From assembly GCF_051401765.1 (NCBI RefSeq), contig NW_027480544.1, positions 1,240,001 to 1,304,000 on the forward strand: 64,000 bases of DNA, written 5' to 3'. A program made the translations under genes and the position numbers. The notes beneath the pieces are model-generated. The model was not told the origin of the DNA. It saw nothing but the letters and a program-made list of their open reading frames with translations, and made no database searches. Positions 36,886 through 50,198 of the stretch are shown here, piece after piece. The DNA comes from Calliopsis andreniformis (Eukaryota > Arthropoda > Insecta > Hymenoptera > Andrenidae). Positions within the stretch are counted from its first letter, which is position 1; every line of letters starts with the position of its first letter.

Positions 36886-39410
36886 TTCAATTCTCAATTC
36901 TCAATCCTCAATCCTCAATCCTCAATCTTCAATCCTCAATCTTCAATCCTCAATACTCAATCTTCAATCCTCAATCCTCAATTCTCAATCCTCAATGCTC
37001 AATACTCAATCGTCAATCCTCAATCCCAAATCCTCAATCTTCAATACTCAATCCTCAATCCTCAATCCTCAATCCTCAATCTTCAGTCCTCAATCCTCAA
37101 TCCTCAGTCCTCAATCCACAATCATCAATCCTCAAACCTCAATCGTCAATCGTCAGCCCTCGTCCTCAATCCTCAACACTGAATCCTCAATCCTCAATAT
37201 TCAATCATCCCATACTCAATCTTCAATCCTCAATCCTCAACCTTCAATCCTCAATCCTCATTTCTCAGTCCTCAATACTCAATCCTCAATCGTCAATCCT
37301 CAATCCCCAATCCTCAATCTCCAATCCTCGATCCTCAATCCTCAATCCTCATTCTTCAATCCTCAATGCCCAGTCCTCAATCTTCAATCCTCAATCCTCA
37401 ATCTTCAATTCTCAATCCTCAATCCTGAATCCTCAATCTTCAATCCTCAATCTTCAATCCTCAATTCTCAATCTTCAATCCTCAATCCTCAATTCTCAAT
37501 CCTCAATGCTCAATACTCAATCGTCAATCCTCAATCCCAAATCCTCAATCTTCAATCCTCAATCCTCAATCCTCAATCCTCAATCCTCAATCTTCAGTCC
37601 TCAATCCTCAATCCTCAGTCCTCAATCCACAATCATCAATCCTCAAACCTCAATCGTCAATCGTCAGCCCTCGTCCTCAATCCTCAACACTGAATCCTCA
37701 ATCCTCAATATTCAATCATCCCATACTCAATCCTCAATCTTCAATCCTCAATCTTCAATCCTCAATCCTCATTTCTCAGTCCTCAATACTCAATCCTCAA
37801 TACTCAATCTTCAATCCTCAATCCTCAATTCTCAATCCTCAATGCTCAATACTCAATCGTCAATCCTCAATCCCAAATCCTCAATCTTCAATCCTCAATC
37901 CTCAATCCTCAATCCTCAATCCTCTATCTTCAGTCCTCAATCCTCAATCCTCAGTCCTCACTCCACAATCATCAATCCTCAAACCTCAATCGTCAATCGT
38001 CAGCCCTCGTCCTCAATCCTCAACACTGAATCCTCAATCCTCAATATTCAATCATCCCATACTCAATCTTCAATCCTCAATCCTCAACCTTCAATCCTCA
38101 ATCCTCATTTCTCAGTCCTCAATAATCAATCCTCAATCGTCAATCCTCAATCCCCAATTCTCAATCTCCAATCCTCGATCCTCAATCCTCAATCCTCATT
38201 CTTCAATCCTCAATGCCCAGTCCTCAATCTTCAATCCTCAATCCTCAATCTTCAATTCTCAATCCTCAATCCTCAATCCTCAATCTTCAATCCTCAATCT
38301 TCAATCCTCAATTCTCAATCTTCAATCCTCAATCCTCAATTCTCAATCCTCAATGCTCAATACTCAATCGTCAATCCTCAATCCCAAATCCTCAATCTTC
38401 AATCCTCAATCCTCAATCCTCAATCCTCAATCCTCAATCTTCAGTCCTCAATCCTCAATCCTCAGTCCTCAATCCACAATCATCAATCCTCAAACCTCAA
38501 TCGTCAATCGTCAGCCCTCGTCCTCAATCCTCAACACTGAATCCTCAATCCTCAATATTCAATCATCCCATACTCAATCTTCAATCCTCAATCCTCAATC
38601 TTCAATCCTCAATCCTCATTTCTCAGTCCTCAATACTCAATCCTCAATCGTCAATCCTCAATCCCCAATCCTCAATCTCCAATCCTCGATCCTCAATCCT
38701 CAATCCTCAATCCTCAATCTTCAATCCTCAATACTCAATCTTCAATCCTCAATCCTCAATCCTCAATCCTCAACGCTCAATCCTCAATCCTCAATCCTCA
38801 ACCATCAATCTTCAGTCCTCAATACTCAATCTGCAATCCTCAATCCTCAATCCTCAATCCTCAATCCTCATTCTTCAATCCTCAATGCCCAGTCCTCAAC
38901 CTTCAATCCTCAATCCTCAATCCTCAATCCTCAATTCTCAATCCTCAATCCTCAATCCTCAATCTTCAATCCTCAATCCTCAATTCTCAGTCCTCAATAC
39001 TCAATCCTCAGTCGTCAAACCTCAATCCGCAATCCTCAATCTTCAATCCTCGATCCTCAATCCTCAACACCCAATCCTCAATCTTCAATCCTCAATACTC
39101 AATCTTCAATCCTCAATCCTCAATCCTCAATCCTCAAACCTCAATCCTCAATCCTCAATCCTCAACCATCAATCTTCAATCCTCAATACTCAATCTGCAA
39201 TCGTCTATCCTCAATCCTCAATTCTCAATCCTCATTCTTCAATCCTCAATGCCCAGTCCTCAATCTTCAATCCTCAATCCTCAATCCTCAATTCTCAATC
39301 CTCAATCCTCAATCATCAATCCTCAATCCTCAATCTTCAATCCTCAATCCTGAGTCCACACTCCTCGATTCTGAATCCTCAATCCTGAGTCCTCAATCTT
39401 CAGCCCTCAG
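36886..39410 (+). repeat. Satellite with catccc-marked units before E17
   Basis: The mark caatcatcccatactc occurs at 37,202, 37,713, 38,049, 38,560 and 39,785: steps of 511 (73 heptamers), 336 (48), 511 and 1,225 (175). All are whole numbers of heptamers, so exchange took place in register. Each unit contains tcgtcaatcgtcagccctcg. No gene seen. Confidence 0.72.
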
Positions 39411-39550
39411 TCCTCAACAATCAGTAGTCAATCCTCAATCCTCAGTAGAATATCCTCAATTCACAGTTTTCAACACTCAATACTCGATCAGCAATCTTCA
39501 AACCACTATCCACAAACATCAATTCTCATCACTCAACCCTCAGCACTCAG
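39411..39550 (+). repeat. Divergent 140-bp block E17 (type b)
   Basis: Type b with cagtagtcaa, cagtagaata, cgatcagcaatc and aaccactatcc; preceded by cacactcctcgattctg. Same as E21 and E22. Confidence 0.87.
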
Positions 39551-41104
39551 TCCTCAATGTTCAATCCTCAATCCTCAATTCTCAATCTTCAAACCTCAAT
39601 ACTGAACCTTCAATCCCCAATCCTCAATCCTCAATCCTCAGTCCTCAATACTCAATCCTCAATCCTCAATCCTCAATCCTCAATCCTCAGTCCTCAATCC
39701 ACAATCATCAATCCTCAAACCTCAATCGTCAATCGTCAGCCCTTGTCCTCAATCCTCAACACTGAATCCTCAATCCTCAATATTCAATCATCCCATACTC
39801 AATCTTCAATCCTCAATCCTCAATCTTCAATCCTCAATCCTCATTTCTCAGTCCTCAATACTCAATCCTCAATCGACAATCCTCAATCCCCAATCCTCAA
39901 TCTCCAATCCTCGATCCTCAATCCTCAATCCTCAATCCTCAATCTTCAATCCTCAATACTCAATCTTCAATCCTCAATCCTCAATCCTCAATCCTCAACG
40001 CTCAATCCTCAATCCTCAATCCTCAACCATCAATCTTCAGTCCTCAATACTCAATCTGCAATCCTCAATCCTCAATCCTCAATCCTCAATCCTCAATCCT
40101 CATTCTTCAATCCTCAATGCCCAGTCCTCAACCTTCAATCCTCAATCCTCAATCCTCAATTCTCAATCCTCAATCCTCAATCCTCAATCTTCAATCCTCA
40201 ATCCTCAATTCTCAGTCCTCAATACTCAATCCTCAGTCGTCAAACCTCAATCCGCAATCCTCAATCTTCAATCCTCGATCCTCAATCCTCAACACCCAAT
40301 CCTCAATCTTCAATCCTCAATACACAATCTTCAATCCTCAATCCTCAATCCTCAATCCTCAAACCTCAATCCTCAATCCTCAATCCTCAACCATCAATCT
40401 TCAATCCTCAATACTCAATCTGCAATCGTCTATCCTCAATCCTCAATTCTCAATCCTCATTCTTCAATCCTCAACGCTCAATCCTCAATCCTCAATCCTC
40501 AACCATCAATCTTCAGTCCTCAATACTCAATCTGCAATCCTCAATCCTCAATCCTCAATCCTCAATCCTCATTCTTCAATCCTCAATGCCCAGTCCTCAA
40601 CCTTCAATCCTCAATCCTCAATCCTCAATTCTCAATCCTCAATCCTCAATCCTCAATCTTCAATCCTCAATCCTCAATTCTCAGTCCTCAATACTCAATC
40701 CTCAATCGTCAAACCTCAATCCGCAATCCTCAATCTTCAATCCTCGATCCTCAATCCTCAACACCCAATCCTCAATCTTCAATCCTCAATACTCAATCTT
40801 CAATCCTCAATCCTCAATCCTCAATCCTCAATCCACAATCCTCAATCCTCAATCCTCAACCATCAATCTTCAATCCTCAATACTCAATCTGCAATCGTCT
40901 ATCCTCAATCCTCAATTCTCAATCCTCATTCTTCAATCCTCAATGCCCAGTCCTCAATCTTCAATCATCAATCCTCAATCCTCAATTCTCAATCCTCAAT
41001 CCTCAATCATCAATCCTCAATCCTCAATCTTCAATCCTCAATCCTGAGTCCACAAACCTCGATTCTGAATCCTCAATCCAGAGTCCTCAATCTTCAGCCC
41101 TCAG
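39551..41104 (+). repeat. Satellite between E17 and E18 with a 749-bp loss junction
   Basis: Follows T2 at offset 14,073 to about 40,470, then at 14,822. At the join cattcttcaatcctcaa runs straight into cgctcaatcc; in T2 the two sides lie 749 bases (107 heptamers) apart, at about 54,545 and 55,294. This is what exchange between adjacent 1,225-bp units would leave. Confidence 0.75.
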
Positions 41105-41244
41105 TCCTCAACAATCAGTAGTCAATCCTCAATCCTCAGTGGAATATCCTCAATTCACAGTTTTCAACACTCAATACTCGATCAGCAATCTTCAAACCAC
41201 TATCCACAAACATCAATTCTCATCACTCAACCCTCAGCACTCAG
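41105..41244 (+). repeat. Divergent 140-bp block E18 (type b)
   Basis: Type b with cagtggaata, where all other type-b copies except E23 have cagtagaata. It is followed by caatgttcaatcc and cattcttcaattctcagtac. Confidence 0.87.
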
Positions 41245-42479
41245 TCCTCAATGTTCAATCCTCAATCCTCAATTCTCAATCTTCAATCCTCAATACTGAA
41301 CCTTCAATCCCCAATCCTCAATCCTCAATCCTCAGTCCTCAATACTCAATCCTCAATCCTCAATCCTCAATCCTCATTCTTCAATTCTCAGTACCCAATC
41401 CTCAATCTTCAATCCTCAACACCCAATCTGCAATCTTCAATCCTCAATGTTCAATTCGCAATACCCAATCCTCAATCTTCAATCCTCAACCCTCAATCCT
41501 CAATCCTCAATCCTCAATCTTCAATCCTCAATACTCAATCTTCAATCCTCAATCCTCAATCCTCGGTCCTCAACCCTCAATCGTCAATCTCCAATCCTGA
41601 ATACTGAATCTTCAATCCTCAATCCTCAATCCTCGATCCTCAATCCTCAATCCTCAATCTTCAATCCTCAATCCTCAGTCCACAAACTTCAATCCTCAAT
41701 GCTCAATCCTCAATCCTCAATCCCCAGTCCTCAATCCTCAATCCTCAATCCTCAAACCTCAATCCTCAACCGTCAGTCCTCGTCCTCAAACCTCAACCCC
41801 CAATCCTCAATCCTCAATCTTCAATCATCAATACTCAATATTCAATCCTCAATACTCAATCTTCAATCCTCAATCCTCAGACCTCAAACATCAATACTCA
41901 ACCCTCAGTCCTCGTCCTCAATCCACAACCCTCAATCCTCAATCCTCAGACCTCAATCCTCAATCCTCAATCCTCAAACCTCAATCCTCAACCGTCAGTC
42001 CCGTCCTCAATTCTCAAACATGAATACTCAATCCTCAATCTTCAATCATCAGTCCTCAATCCTCAATCCTCAATCCTCAGTCCTCAATATTCAACACACA
42101 ACCCTAAACCATCAATCCTCAATACTCAATCCTCAATCGTCAATCCTCAATTCCCAATCCTCAATCATCAATCCTCAATCCTCAATCCTCCATCCTCAAT
42201 CCTCAATCCTCAATCCTCAATCGTCAATCCTCAATCCTCAATACTCAATCTTCAATCCTCAATCCTCAATCCTCAATCCTCAATCCTCAATCCTCAGTCC
42301 TCAATCCTCAAACCTCAATCCTCAACCGTCAGTCCTCGTCCTCAATCCTCAACACTCAATCCTCAATCCTCCCATCTTCAATCATCAATACTCAATCTTC
42401 AATCATCATTCCTCAATCCTCAGTCCTCAAACCTCAATCCTGAATCCTCAATCCTGAATCCCCAATCTTCAGCCCTGAG

Positions 42480-42619
42480 TCCTCAACAATCAGTTGCCAA
42501 TCCTCAATCCTCAATCGAATATCCTCAATTCACAGTTTTCAATACACAATACTCAATCTGCAATCTTCAGATCTCTATCCACAAACATCAATTCTCATCA
42601 CTCAACCCTGAATACTCAG
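42480..42619 (+). repeat. Divergent 140-bp block E19 (type a)
   Basis: T2 counterpart of E15 at offset 14,080, with ttgccaa, tcgaata and AGATCT. No difference seen. It is the last type-a block before 63.9 kb. Confidence 0.87.
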
Positions 42620-43580
42620 TCCCTAATCCTCAATCTTCAATCCCCAATCCTCAATCCTCAATCCTCAATCCTCAATCTTAATCTTCAATCCTCAATACAC
42701 ACTCTTCAATCCTCAATCCTCAATCCTCAATCCTCAAACCTCAATTCTCAATACTCAATCTTCAATCCTAAATCCTCAATTCTCAATCCTCAATACTGAA
42801 TCCTCAAACCTCAATCCTCTATCCTCAATCCTCAATCCTCATTCTTCAATCCTCAATACCCAATACTCAATCTTCAATCCTCAATCCTCAATCCTCAATT
42901 CTCAATCCTCAATCCTCAATCCTCAGACCTCAAACATCAATACTCAACCCTCAGGCCTCGTCCTCAGTCCACAACCATCAATCCTCAATCCTCAGTCCTC
43001 AATCCTCAATCCTCAAACCTCAAACCTCAATCCTCAACCGTCAGTCCCCGTCCTCAATCCTCAAACATGAATCCTCAATCCTCAGTCTTCAATCATCAAT
43101 ACGCAATCTTCAATCCTCAATCCTCAATCCCCATTCCTCAATCCTCAATCCTCATTCCTCAATCCTCATTCTTCAATCCTCAACACCCGATCCTCAAACT
43201 TCTATCCTCAATCCTCAACTCGCAATCCTCAACCCTCAGTCCTCAGTCCACAAACCTCAATCCTCAACCCTCAGCCCGCATCCTCAATCCTCAATCCTCA
43301 AACTTCAATCCTCAATCCTCAATCCTCAATTCTCAATCCTCAATCCTCAGTCCTCAGTCCTCAAACCTCTACCCTCAACCCTCAGCCCTCATCCTCAATC
43401 CTCAATCCTCAATCCTCAATCCTCAATCCTCAATCTTCAATCCTCAATACTCAATCTGTAATCCTCAATCCTCAGTCCGCAATCCTCTATCCCCAATCCT
43501 CAATCCTCAATATTCAACGCACAACCCTCAACCATCAATCCTCAATACTCAACCATCAATCCTAAATTCTCAATACCCAA

Positions 43581-43685
43581 AAGAATATCCTGAATTCTCA
43601 TGGTTCAATACTCAATCCACAATATTCAATAATCAAATCTCAGTCCTCAAACATCAATTCTCGACACGCAATCCTCAACACTCAG
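43581..43685 (+). repeat. Divergent block F3
   Basis: T2 counterpart of F1 at offset 14,080, with aagaata, cacgcaa and GAATTC at 43,592. No difference from F1 seen. Confidence 0.8.
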
Positions 43686-44006
43686 TCCTCTCTCTTCAAT
43701 CCTCCATCCTCAATCCTCAATCCTCAAGCGTCAATCCTCAATCCTCAATCCTCAACCGTCAGTCCTCGTCCTCAAACCTCAACCCTCAATCCTCAATCCT
43801 CAGTACCCAATCCTCAACCTTCAATCCTCAATCCTCAATCCTCAATCCTCAATCCTCACTCCTCAATCCTCAATCTTCAATCCTCAGTCCCTAATCCTCA
43901 ATCTTCAATACTCAATCCTCAATCCTCAATCTTCAATCCTCAATCCTGAGTCCACAAACCTCAATTCTGAATCCTCAATCCTGAGTCCTCAATCTTCAGC
44001 CCTCAG

Positions 44007-44146
44007 TCCTCAACAATCAGTAGTCAATCCTCAATCCTCAGTAGAATATCCTCAATTCACAGTTTTCAACACTCAATACTCGATCAGCATTCTTCAAACC
44101 ACTATCCACCAACATCAATTCTCATCACTCAACACTCAGCACTCAG
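44007..44146 (+). repeat. Divergent 140-bp block E20 (type b)
   Basis: T2 counterpart of E16, with cgatcagcattc and accaac. It has aacactcag where E16 has aacgctcag (A at 44,134), one of the few differences between T1 and T2. Confidence 0.87.
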
Positions 44147-44680
44147 TCCTCAATGTTCAACCCTCAATCCTCAATTCTCAATCTTCAATCCTCAATACTG
44201 AACCTTCTATCCCCAATCCTGAATCCTCAATCCTCAATCCTCAATACTCAATCCTCAATCCTCAATCCTCAATCCTCATTCTTCAATTCTCAATACCCAA
44301 TCCTCAATCTTCAATCCTCAACACCCAATCTCCAATCTTCAATCCTCAATGTTCAATTCGCAATACCCAATCCTCAATCTTCAATCCTCAACTCTCAATC
44401 CTCAATCCTCAATCCTCAATCCTCAATCCTCAATCTTCAATCCTCAATACTCAATCTTCAGTCCTCAATCCTCAATCCTCGGTTCTCAACCCTCAATCGT
44501 CAACCTCCAATCCTGAATACTGAATCTTCAATCCTCAATCCTCAATCCTCAATCCTCAATCCTCAAACCTCAATCCTCAATCCTCAATACTCAGTCCTCA
44601 ATCCTCAATCTTCAATCCTCAATACTCAATCTTCAATCCTCAATCCTCAATCTTCAATCCTCAATACTCAATCTTCAATC

Positions 44681-47165
44681 CTCAATCCTCAAACCTCAAT
44701 CCTCTATGCTCAATCCTCAATCCTCAATCCTCAACCATCAATCTTCAGTCCTCAATACTCAATCTGCAATCCTCAATCCTCAATCCTCAATCCTCAATCC
44801 TCATTCTTCAATCCTCAATGCCCAGTCCTCAATCTTCAATCCTCAAACCTCAATCCTCAATTCTCAACCTCAATCCTCAATCCTCAATCTTCAATCCTCA
44901 ATCTTCAATCCTCAATACTCAATCTTCAATCCTCAATCCTCAATTCTCAATCCTCAATGCTCAATACTCAATCGTCAATCCTCAATCCCCAATCCTCAAT
45001 CTTCAATCCTCAATCCTCAATCCTCAATCCTGAATCCTCAATCTTCAATCCTCAATACTCAATCTTCTATCCTCAATCTTCAATCCTCAATCCTCAATCC
45101 TCAATCCTCAACCCTCAACCTTCAATCCTCAATACTCAAACTGCAATCCTCAATACTGAATCCTCAAACCTCAATACTCTATCCTCAATCCTCAATCCTC
45201 ATCCTTCAATCCTCAATACCCAATACTCAATCTTCAATCCTCAATCCTCAATCCTCAATTCTCAATCCTCAATCCTCAATCCTCAGACCTCAAACATCAA
45301 TACTCAACCCTCGGTCCTCGTCCTCAATCCACAACCCTCACTCCTCAATCCTCAGTACTCAATCCTCAATCCTCAATCCTCAAACCTCAACCCTCAACCG
45401 TCAGTCCCCGTCCTCAATCCTCAAACATGAATCCTCAAACCTCAGTCTTCAATCATCAATACTCAATCTTCAATCCTCAATCCTCAATCCTCATTCCTCA
45501 ATCCTCAATCCTCATTCTTCAATACTCATTCTTGAATCCTCAACACCCAATCATCAATCTTCAATCCTCAATCCTCAACTCTCAATCCTCAATCCTCAGT
45601 CCTCAGTCCACAAACCTCAATCCTCAATCCTCAGCCCTCATCGTCAGTCCTCAATCCTCAAACTTCAATCCTCAATCCTCAATCCTCAATTCTCAATCCT
45701 CAATCCTCAGTCCTCAGTCCTCAAACCTCTACCCTCAACCCTCAGCCCTCATCCTCAATCCTCAATCCTCAATCCTCAATCCTCAGTCCTCAATCCACAA
45801 TCCTCAATCCTCAAACCTCAATCGTCAATCGTCAGCCCTCGGCCTCAATCCTCAACACTCAATCCTCAATCCTCAATATTCAATCATCAATACTCAATCT
45901 TCAATCCTCAATCCTCAATCTTCAATCCTCAATCCTCAATTCTCAGTCCTCAATACTCAATCCTCAATCGTCAATCCTCAATCCCCAATCCTCAATCTTC
46001 AATCCTCGATGCTCAATCCTCAATCGTCGATCCTCAATCTTCAATCCTCAATACTCAATCTTCAATCCTCAATCCTCAATCCTCAATCCTCAATGCTCAA
46101 TCCTCAATCCTCACTCCTCAACCACAATCTTCAATCCTCAATACTCAATCTGCAATCCTCAATCCTCAATCCTCAATCCTCAATCCTCATTCTTCTGTCC
46201 TCAATGCCCAGTCCTCAATCTTCCATCCTCAATCCTCAATCCTCAATTCTCAATCCTCAATACTCAATCCTCAATCTTCAATCCTCAATACTCAATCTCC
46301 AAACCTCAAACCTCAGTCCTCAAACCTCAATTCTGACTCCTCAAATCTCAATTCTGAATCCTCAACCCTCAATCCTCAATCCTCAACCTTCAATCCTCAA
46401 TACTCAATCTTCAATCCTCAATCCTCAATCCTCGGACCTCAATCCTCAATCGTCGATCTCCAATCCTGAATACTCAATCTTCAATACTCAATCCTCAATC
46501 CTCAATCCTCAATCCTCAATCCTCATTCTTCAATCCTCAATACAAAATCCTCAATCTTCAATCCTCAATCCTCAATCCTCAATCCTCAATCCTCAACTTT
46601 CAATCCTCAATACTCAATCTTCAATCCTCAATCCTCAATTCTCAATCCTCAATCCTCATTCTTCAATCCTCAATACAAAATCCTCAATCTTCAATCCTCA
46701 ATCCTCAATCCTCAATCCTCAATCCTCAACTTTCAATCCTCAATACTCAATCCTCAATCATCAATCCTCAATCCTCAATCCTGAAACCTCAATTCTCAAT
46801 ACTCAATCTCCAATCCTAAATCCTCAATTCTCAATCCTCAATACTGAATCCTCAAGCCTCAATCCTCTATCCTCAATCCTCAATCCTCAATCCTCAATCC
46901 TCAATCCTCAATCCTCATTCTTCAATCCTCAATACAAAATCCTCAATCTTCAATCCTCAATCCTCAATCCTCAATCCTCAATCCTCAACTTTCAATCCTC
47001 AATACTCAATCCTCAATCATCAATCCTCAATCCTCAATCCTGAAACCTCAATTCTCAATACTCAATCTCCAATCCTAAATCCTCAATTCTCAATCCTCAA
47101 TACTGAATCCTCAAGCCTCAATCCTCTATCCTCAATCCTCAATCCTCAATCCTCAATCCTCAATG
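44681..47165 (+). repeat. Tandem repeat Q, copy 3 (2,485 bp)
   Basis: T2 counterpart of Q copy 1, one heptamer longer (355 heptamers). It carries the private change aaacctcaat at 44,691 against aatcctcaat at 30,611. Confidence 0.84.
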
Positions 47166-49640
47166 CTCAATCCTCAATCCTCAATCCTCTATGCTCAATC
47201 CTCAATCCTCAATCCTCAACCATCAATCTTCAGTCCTCAATACTCAATCTGCAATCCTCAATCCTCAATCCTCAATCCTCAATCCTCATTCTTCAATCCT
47301 CAATGCCCAGTCCTCAATCTTCAATCCTCAAACCTCAATCCTCAATTCTCAACCTCAATCCTCAATCCTCAATCTTCAATCCTCAATCTTCAATCCTCAA
47401 TACTCAATCTTCAATCCTCAATCCTCAATTCTCAATCCTCAATGCTCAATACTCAATCGTCAATCCTCAATCCCCAATCCTCAATCTTCAATCCTCAATC
47501 CTCAATCCTCAATCCTGAATCCTCAATCTTCAATCCTCAATACTCAATCTTCTATCCTCAATCTTCAATCCTCAATCCTCAATCCTCAATCCTCAACCCT
47601 CAACCTTCAATCCTCAATACTCAAACTGCAATCCTCAATACTGAATCCTCAAACCTCAATACTCTATCCTCAATCCTCAATCCTCATCCTTCAATCCTCA
47701 ATACCCAATACTCAATCTTCAATCCTCAATCCTCAATCCTCAATTCTCAATCCTCAATCCTCAATCCTCAGACCTCAAACATCAATACTCAACCCTCGGT
47801 CCTCGTCCTCAATCCACAACCCTCACTCCTCAATCCTCAGTACTCAATCCTCAATCCTCAATCCTCAAACCTCAACCCTCAACCGTCAGTCCCCGTCCTC
47901 AATCCTCAAACATGAATCCTCAAACCTCAGTCTTCAATCATCAATACTCAATCTTCAATCCTCAATCCTCAATCCTCATTCCTCAATCCTCAATCCTCAT
48001 TCTTCAATACTCATTCTTGAATCCTCAACACCCAATCATCAATCTTCAATCCTCAATCCTCAACTCTCAATCCTCAATCCTCAGTCCTCAGTCCACAAAC
48101 CTCAATCCTCAATCCTCAGCCCTCATCGTCAGTCCTCAATCCTCAAACTTCAATCCTCAATCCTCAATCCTCAATTCTCAATCCTCAATCCTCAGTCCTC
48201 AGTCCTCAAACCTCTACCCTCAACCCTCAGCCCTCATCCTCAATCCTCAATCCTCAATCCTCAATCCTCAGTCCTCAATCCACAATCCTCAATCCTCAAA
48301 CCTCAATCGTCAATCGTCAGCCCTCGGCCTCAATCCTCAACACTCAATCCTCAATCCTCAATATTCAATCATCAATACTCAATCTTCAATCCTCAATCCT
48401 CAATCTTCAATCCTCAATCCTCAATTCTCAGTCCTCAATACTCAATCCTCAATCGTCAATCCTCAATCCCCAATCCTCAATCTTCAATCCTCGATGCTCA
48501 ATCCTCAATCGTCGATCCTCAATCTTCAATCCTCAATACTCAATCTTCAATCCTCAATCCTCAATCCTCAATCCTCAATGCTCAATCCTCAATCCTCACT
48601 CCTCAACCACAATCTTCAATCCTCAATACTCAATCTGCAATCCTCAATCCTCAATCCTCAATCCTCAATCCTCATTCTTCTGTCCTCAATGCCCAGTCCT
48701 CAATCTTCCATCCTCAATCCTCAATCCTCAATTCTCAATCCTCAATACTCAATCCTCAATCTTCAATCCTCAATACTCAATCTCCAAACCTCAAACCTCA
48801 GTCCTCAAACCTCAATTCTGACTCCTCAAATCTCAATTCTGAATCCTCAACCCTCAATCCTCAATCCTCAACCTTCAATCCTCAATACTCAATCTTCAAT
48901 CCTCAATCCTCAATCCTCGGACCTCAATCCTCAATCGTCGATCTCCAATCCTGAATACTCAATCTTCAATACTCAATCCTCAATCCTCAATCCTCAATCC
49001 TCAATCCTCATTCTTCAATCCTCAATACAAAATCCTCAATCTTCAATCCTCAATCCTCAATCCTCAATCCTCAATCCTCAACTTTCAATCCTCAATACTC
49101 AATCTTCAATCCTCAATCCTCAATTCTCAATCCTCAATCCTCATTCTTCAATCCTCAATACAAAATCCTCAATCTTCAATCCTCAATCCTCAATCCTCAA
49201 TCCTCAATCCTCAACTTTCAATCCTCAATACTCAATCCTCAATCATCAATCCTCAATCCTCAATCCTGAAACCTCAATTCTCAATACTCAATCTCCAATC
49301 CTAAATCCTCAATTCTCAATCCTCAATACTGAATCCTCAAGCCTCAATCCTCTATCCTCAATCCTCAATCCTCAATCCTCAATCCTCAATCCTCAATCCT
49401 CATTCTTCAATCCTCAATACAAAATCCTCAATCTTCAATCCTCAATCCTCAATCCTCAATCCTCAATCCTCAACTTTCAATCCTCAATACTCAATCCTCA
49501 ATCATCAATCCTCAATCCTCAATCCTGAAACCTCAATTCTCAATACTCAATCTCCAATCCTAAATCCTCAATTCTCAATCCTCAATACTGAATCCTCAAG
49601 CCTCAATCCTCTATCCTCAATCCTCAATCCTCAATCCTCA
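47166..49640 (+). repeat. Tandem repeat Q, copy 4
   Basis: T2 counterpart of Q copy 2, at offset 14,087 and then back to 14,080. The 587-codon forward frame at 47,191-48,954 is the same as in the other three copies, which shows near-zero divergence among all four. Confidence 0.84.
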
Positions 49641-49830
49641 ATCCTCAATGCTCAATCCTCAATCCTCAATCCTCAACCATCAATCTTCAATCCTCAATAC
49701 TCAATCTGCAATCCTCAATCCACAGTCCGCAATCCTCAATCCTCAATCCTCAATCCTCAATATTCAACGCACAACCCTCAACCATCAATCCTCAATACTC
49801 AACCATCAATCCTAAATTCTCAATACCCAA

Positions 49831-49935
49831 AAGGATATCCTGAATTCTCATGGTTCAATACTCAATCCACAATATTCAATAATCAAATCTCAATCCTCAA
49901 ACATCAATTCTCGAAACACAATCCTCAACACTCAG
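49831..49935 (+). repeat. Divergent block F4
   Basis: T2 counterpart of F2 with aaggata, the ggatatcc palindrome at 49,833-49,840 and GAATTC at 49,842. Confidence 0.8.
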
Positions 49936-50198
49936 ACCTCTCTCTTCAATCCTCCATCCTCAATCCTCAATCCTCAAGCGTCAATCCTCAATCCTCAATC
50001 CTCAACCGTCAGTCCTCGTACTCAAACCTCAACCCTCAACCCTCAATCCTCAGTACCCAATCCTCAACCTTCAATCCTCAATCCTCAATCCTCAATCCTC
50101 AATCCTCACTCCTCAATCCTCAATCTTCAATCCTCAGTCCCAAATCCTCAATCTTCAATACTCAATCTTCCATCCTCAATCCTCAATCCTCAATCCTC

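Larger units (their letters stand above)
27783..41862 (+). repeat. Higher-order unit T, copy 1 (about 14,080 bp)
   Basis: Direct tandem duplicate of the following 14.8 kb. From 27,783 the sequence equals that from 41,863 at offset 14,080, later 14,087, 14,080, 14,073 and finally 14,822. Single-base differences are rare: C at 29,379 against T at 43,459; G at 30,054 against A at 44,134; T at 30,613 against A at 44,693; G at 36,732 against C at 50,812. It contains blocks E15-E18, F1-F2, the 2,478-bp duplication, the 308-bp triplication and one junction of a 749-bp loss near 40,474. Confidence 0.88.

Noticed and set aside
29501..49935. Heat-shock-element-like or other transcription-factor sites (gaatatcctgaattc) in blocks F
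   Set aside because: The spacing of GAA and TTC does not fit the heat-shock pattern, and there is no gene nearby to regulate.
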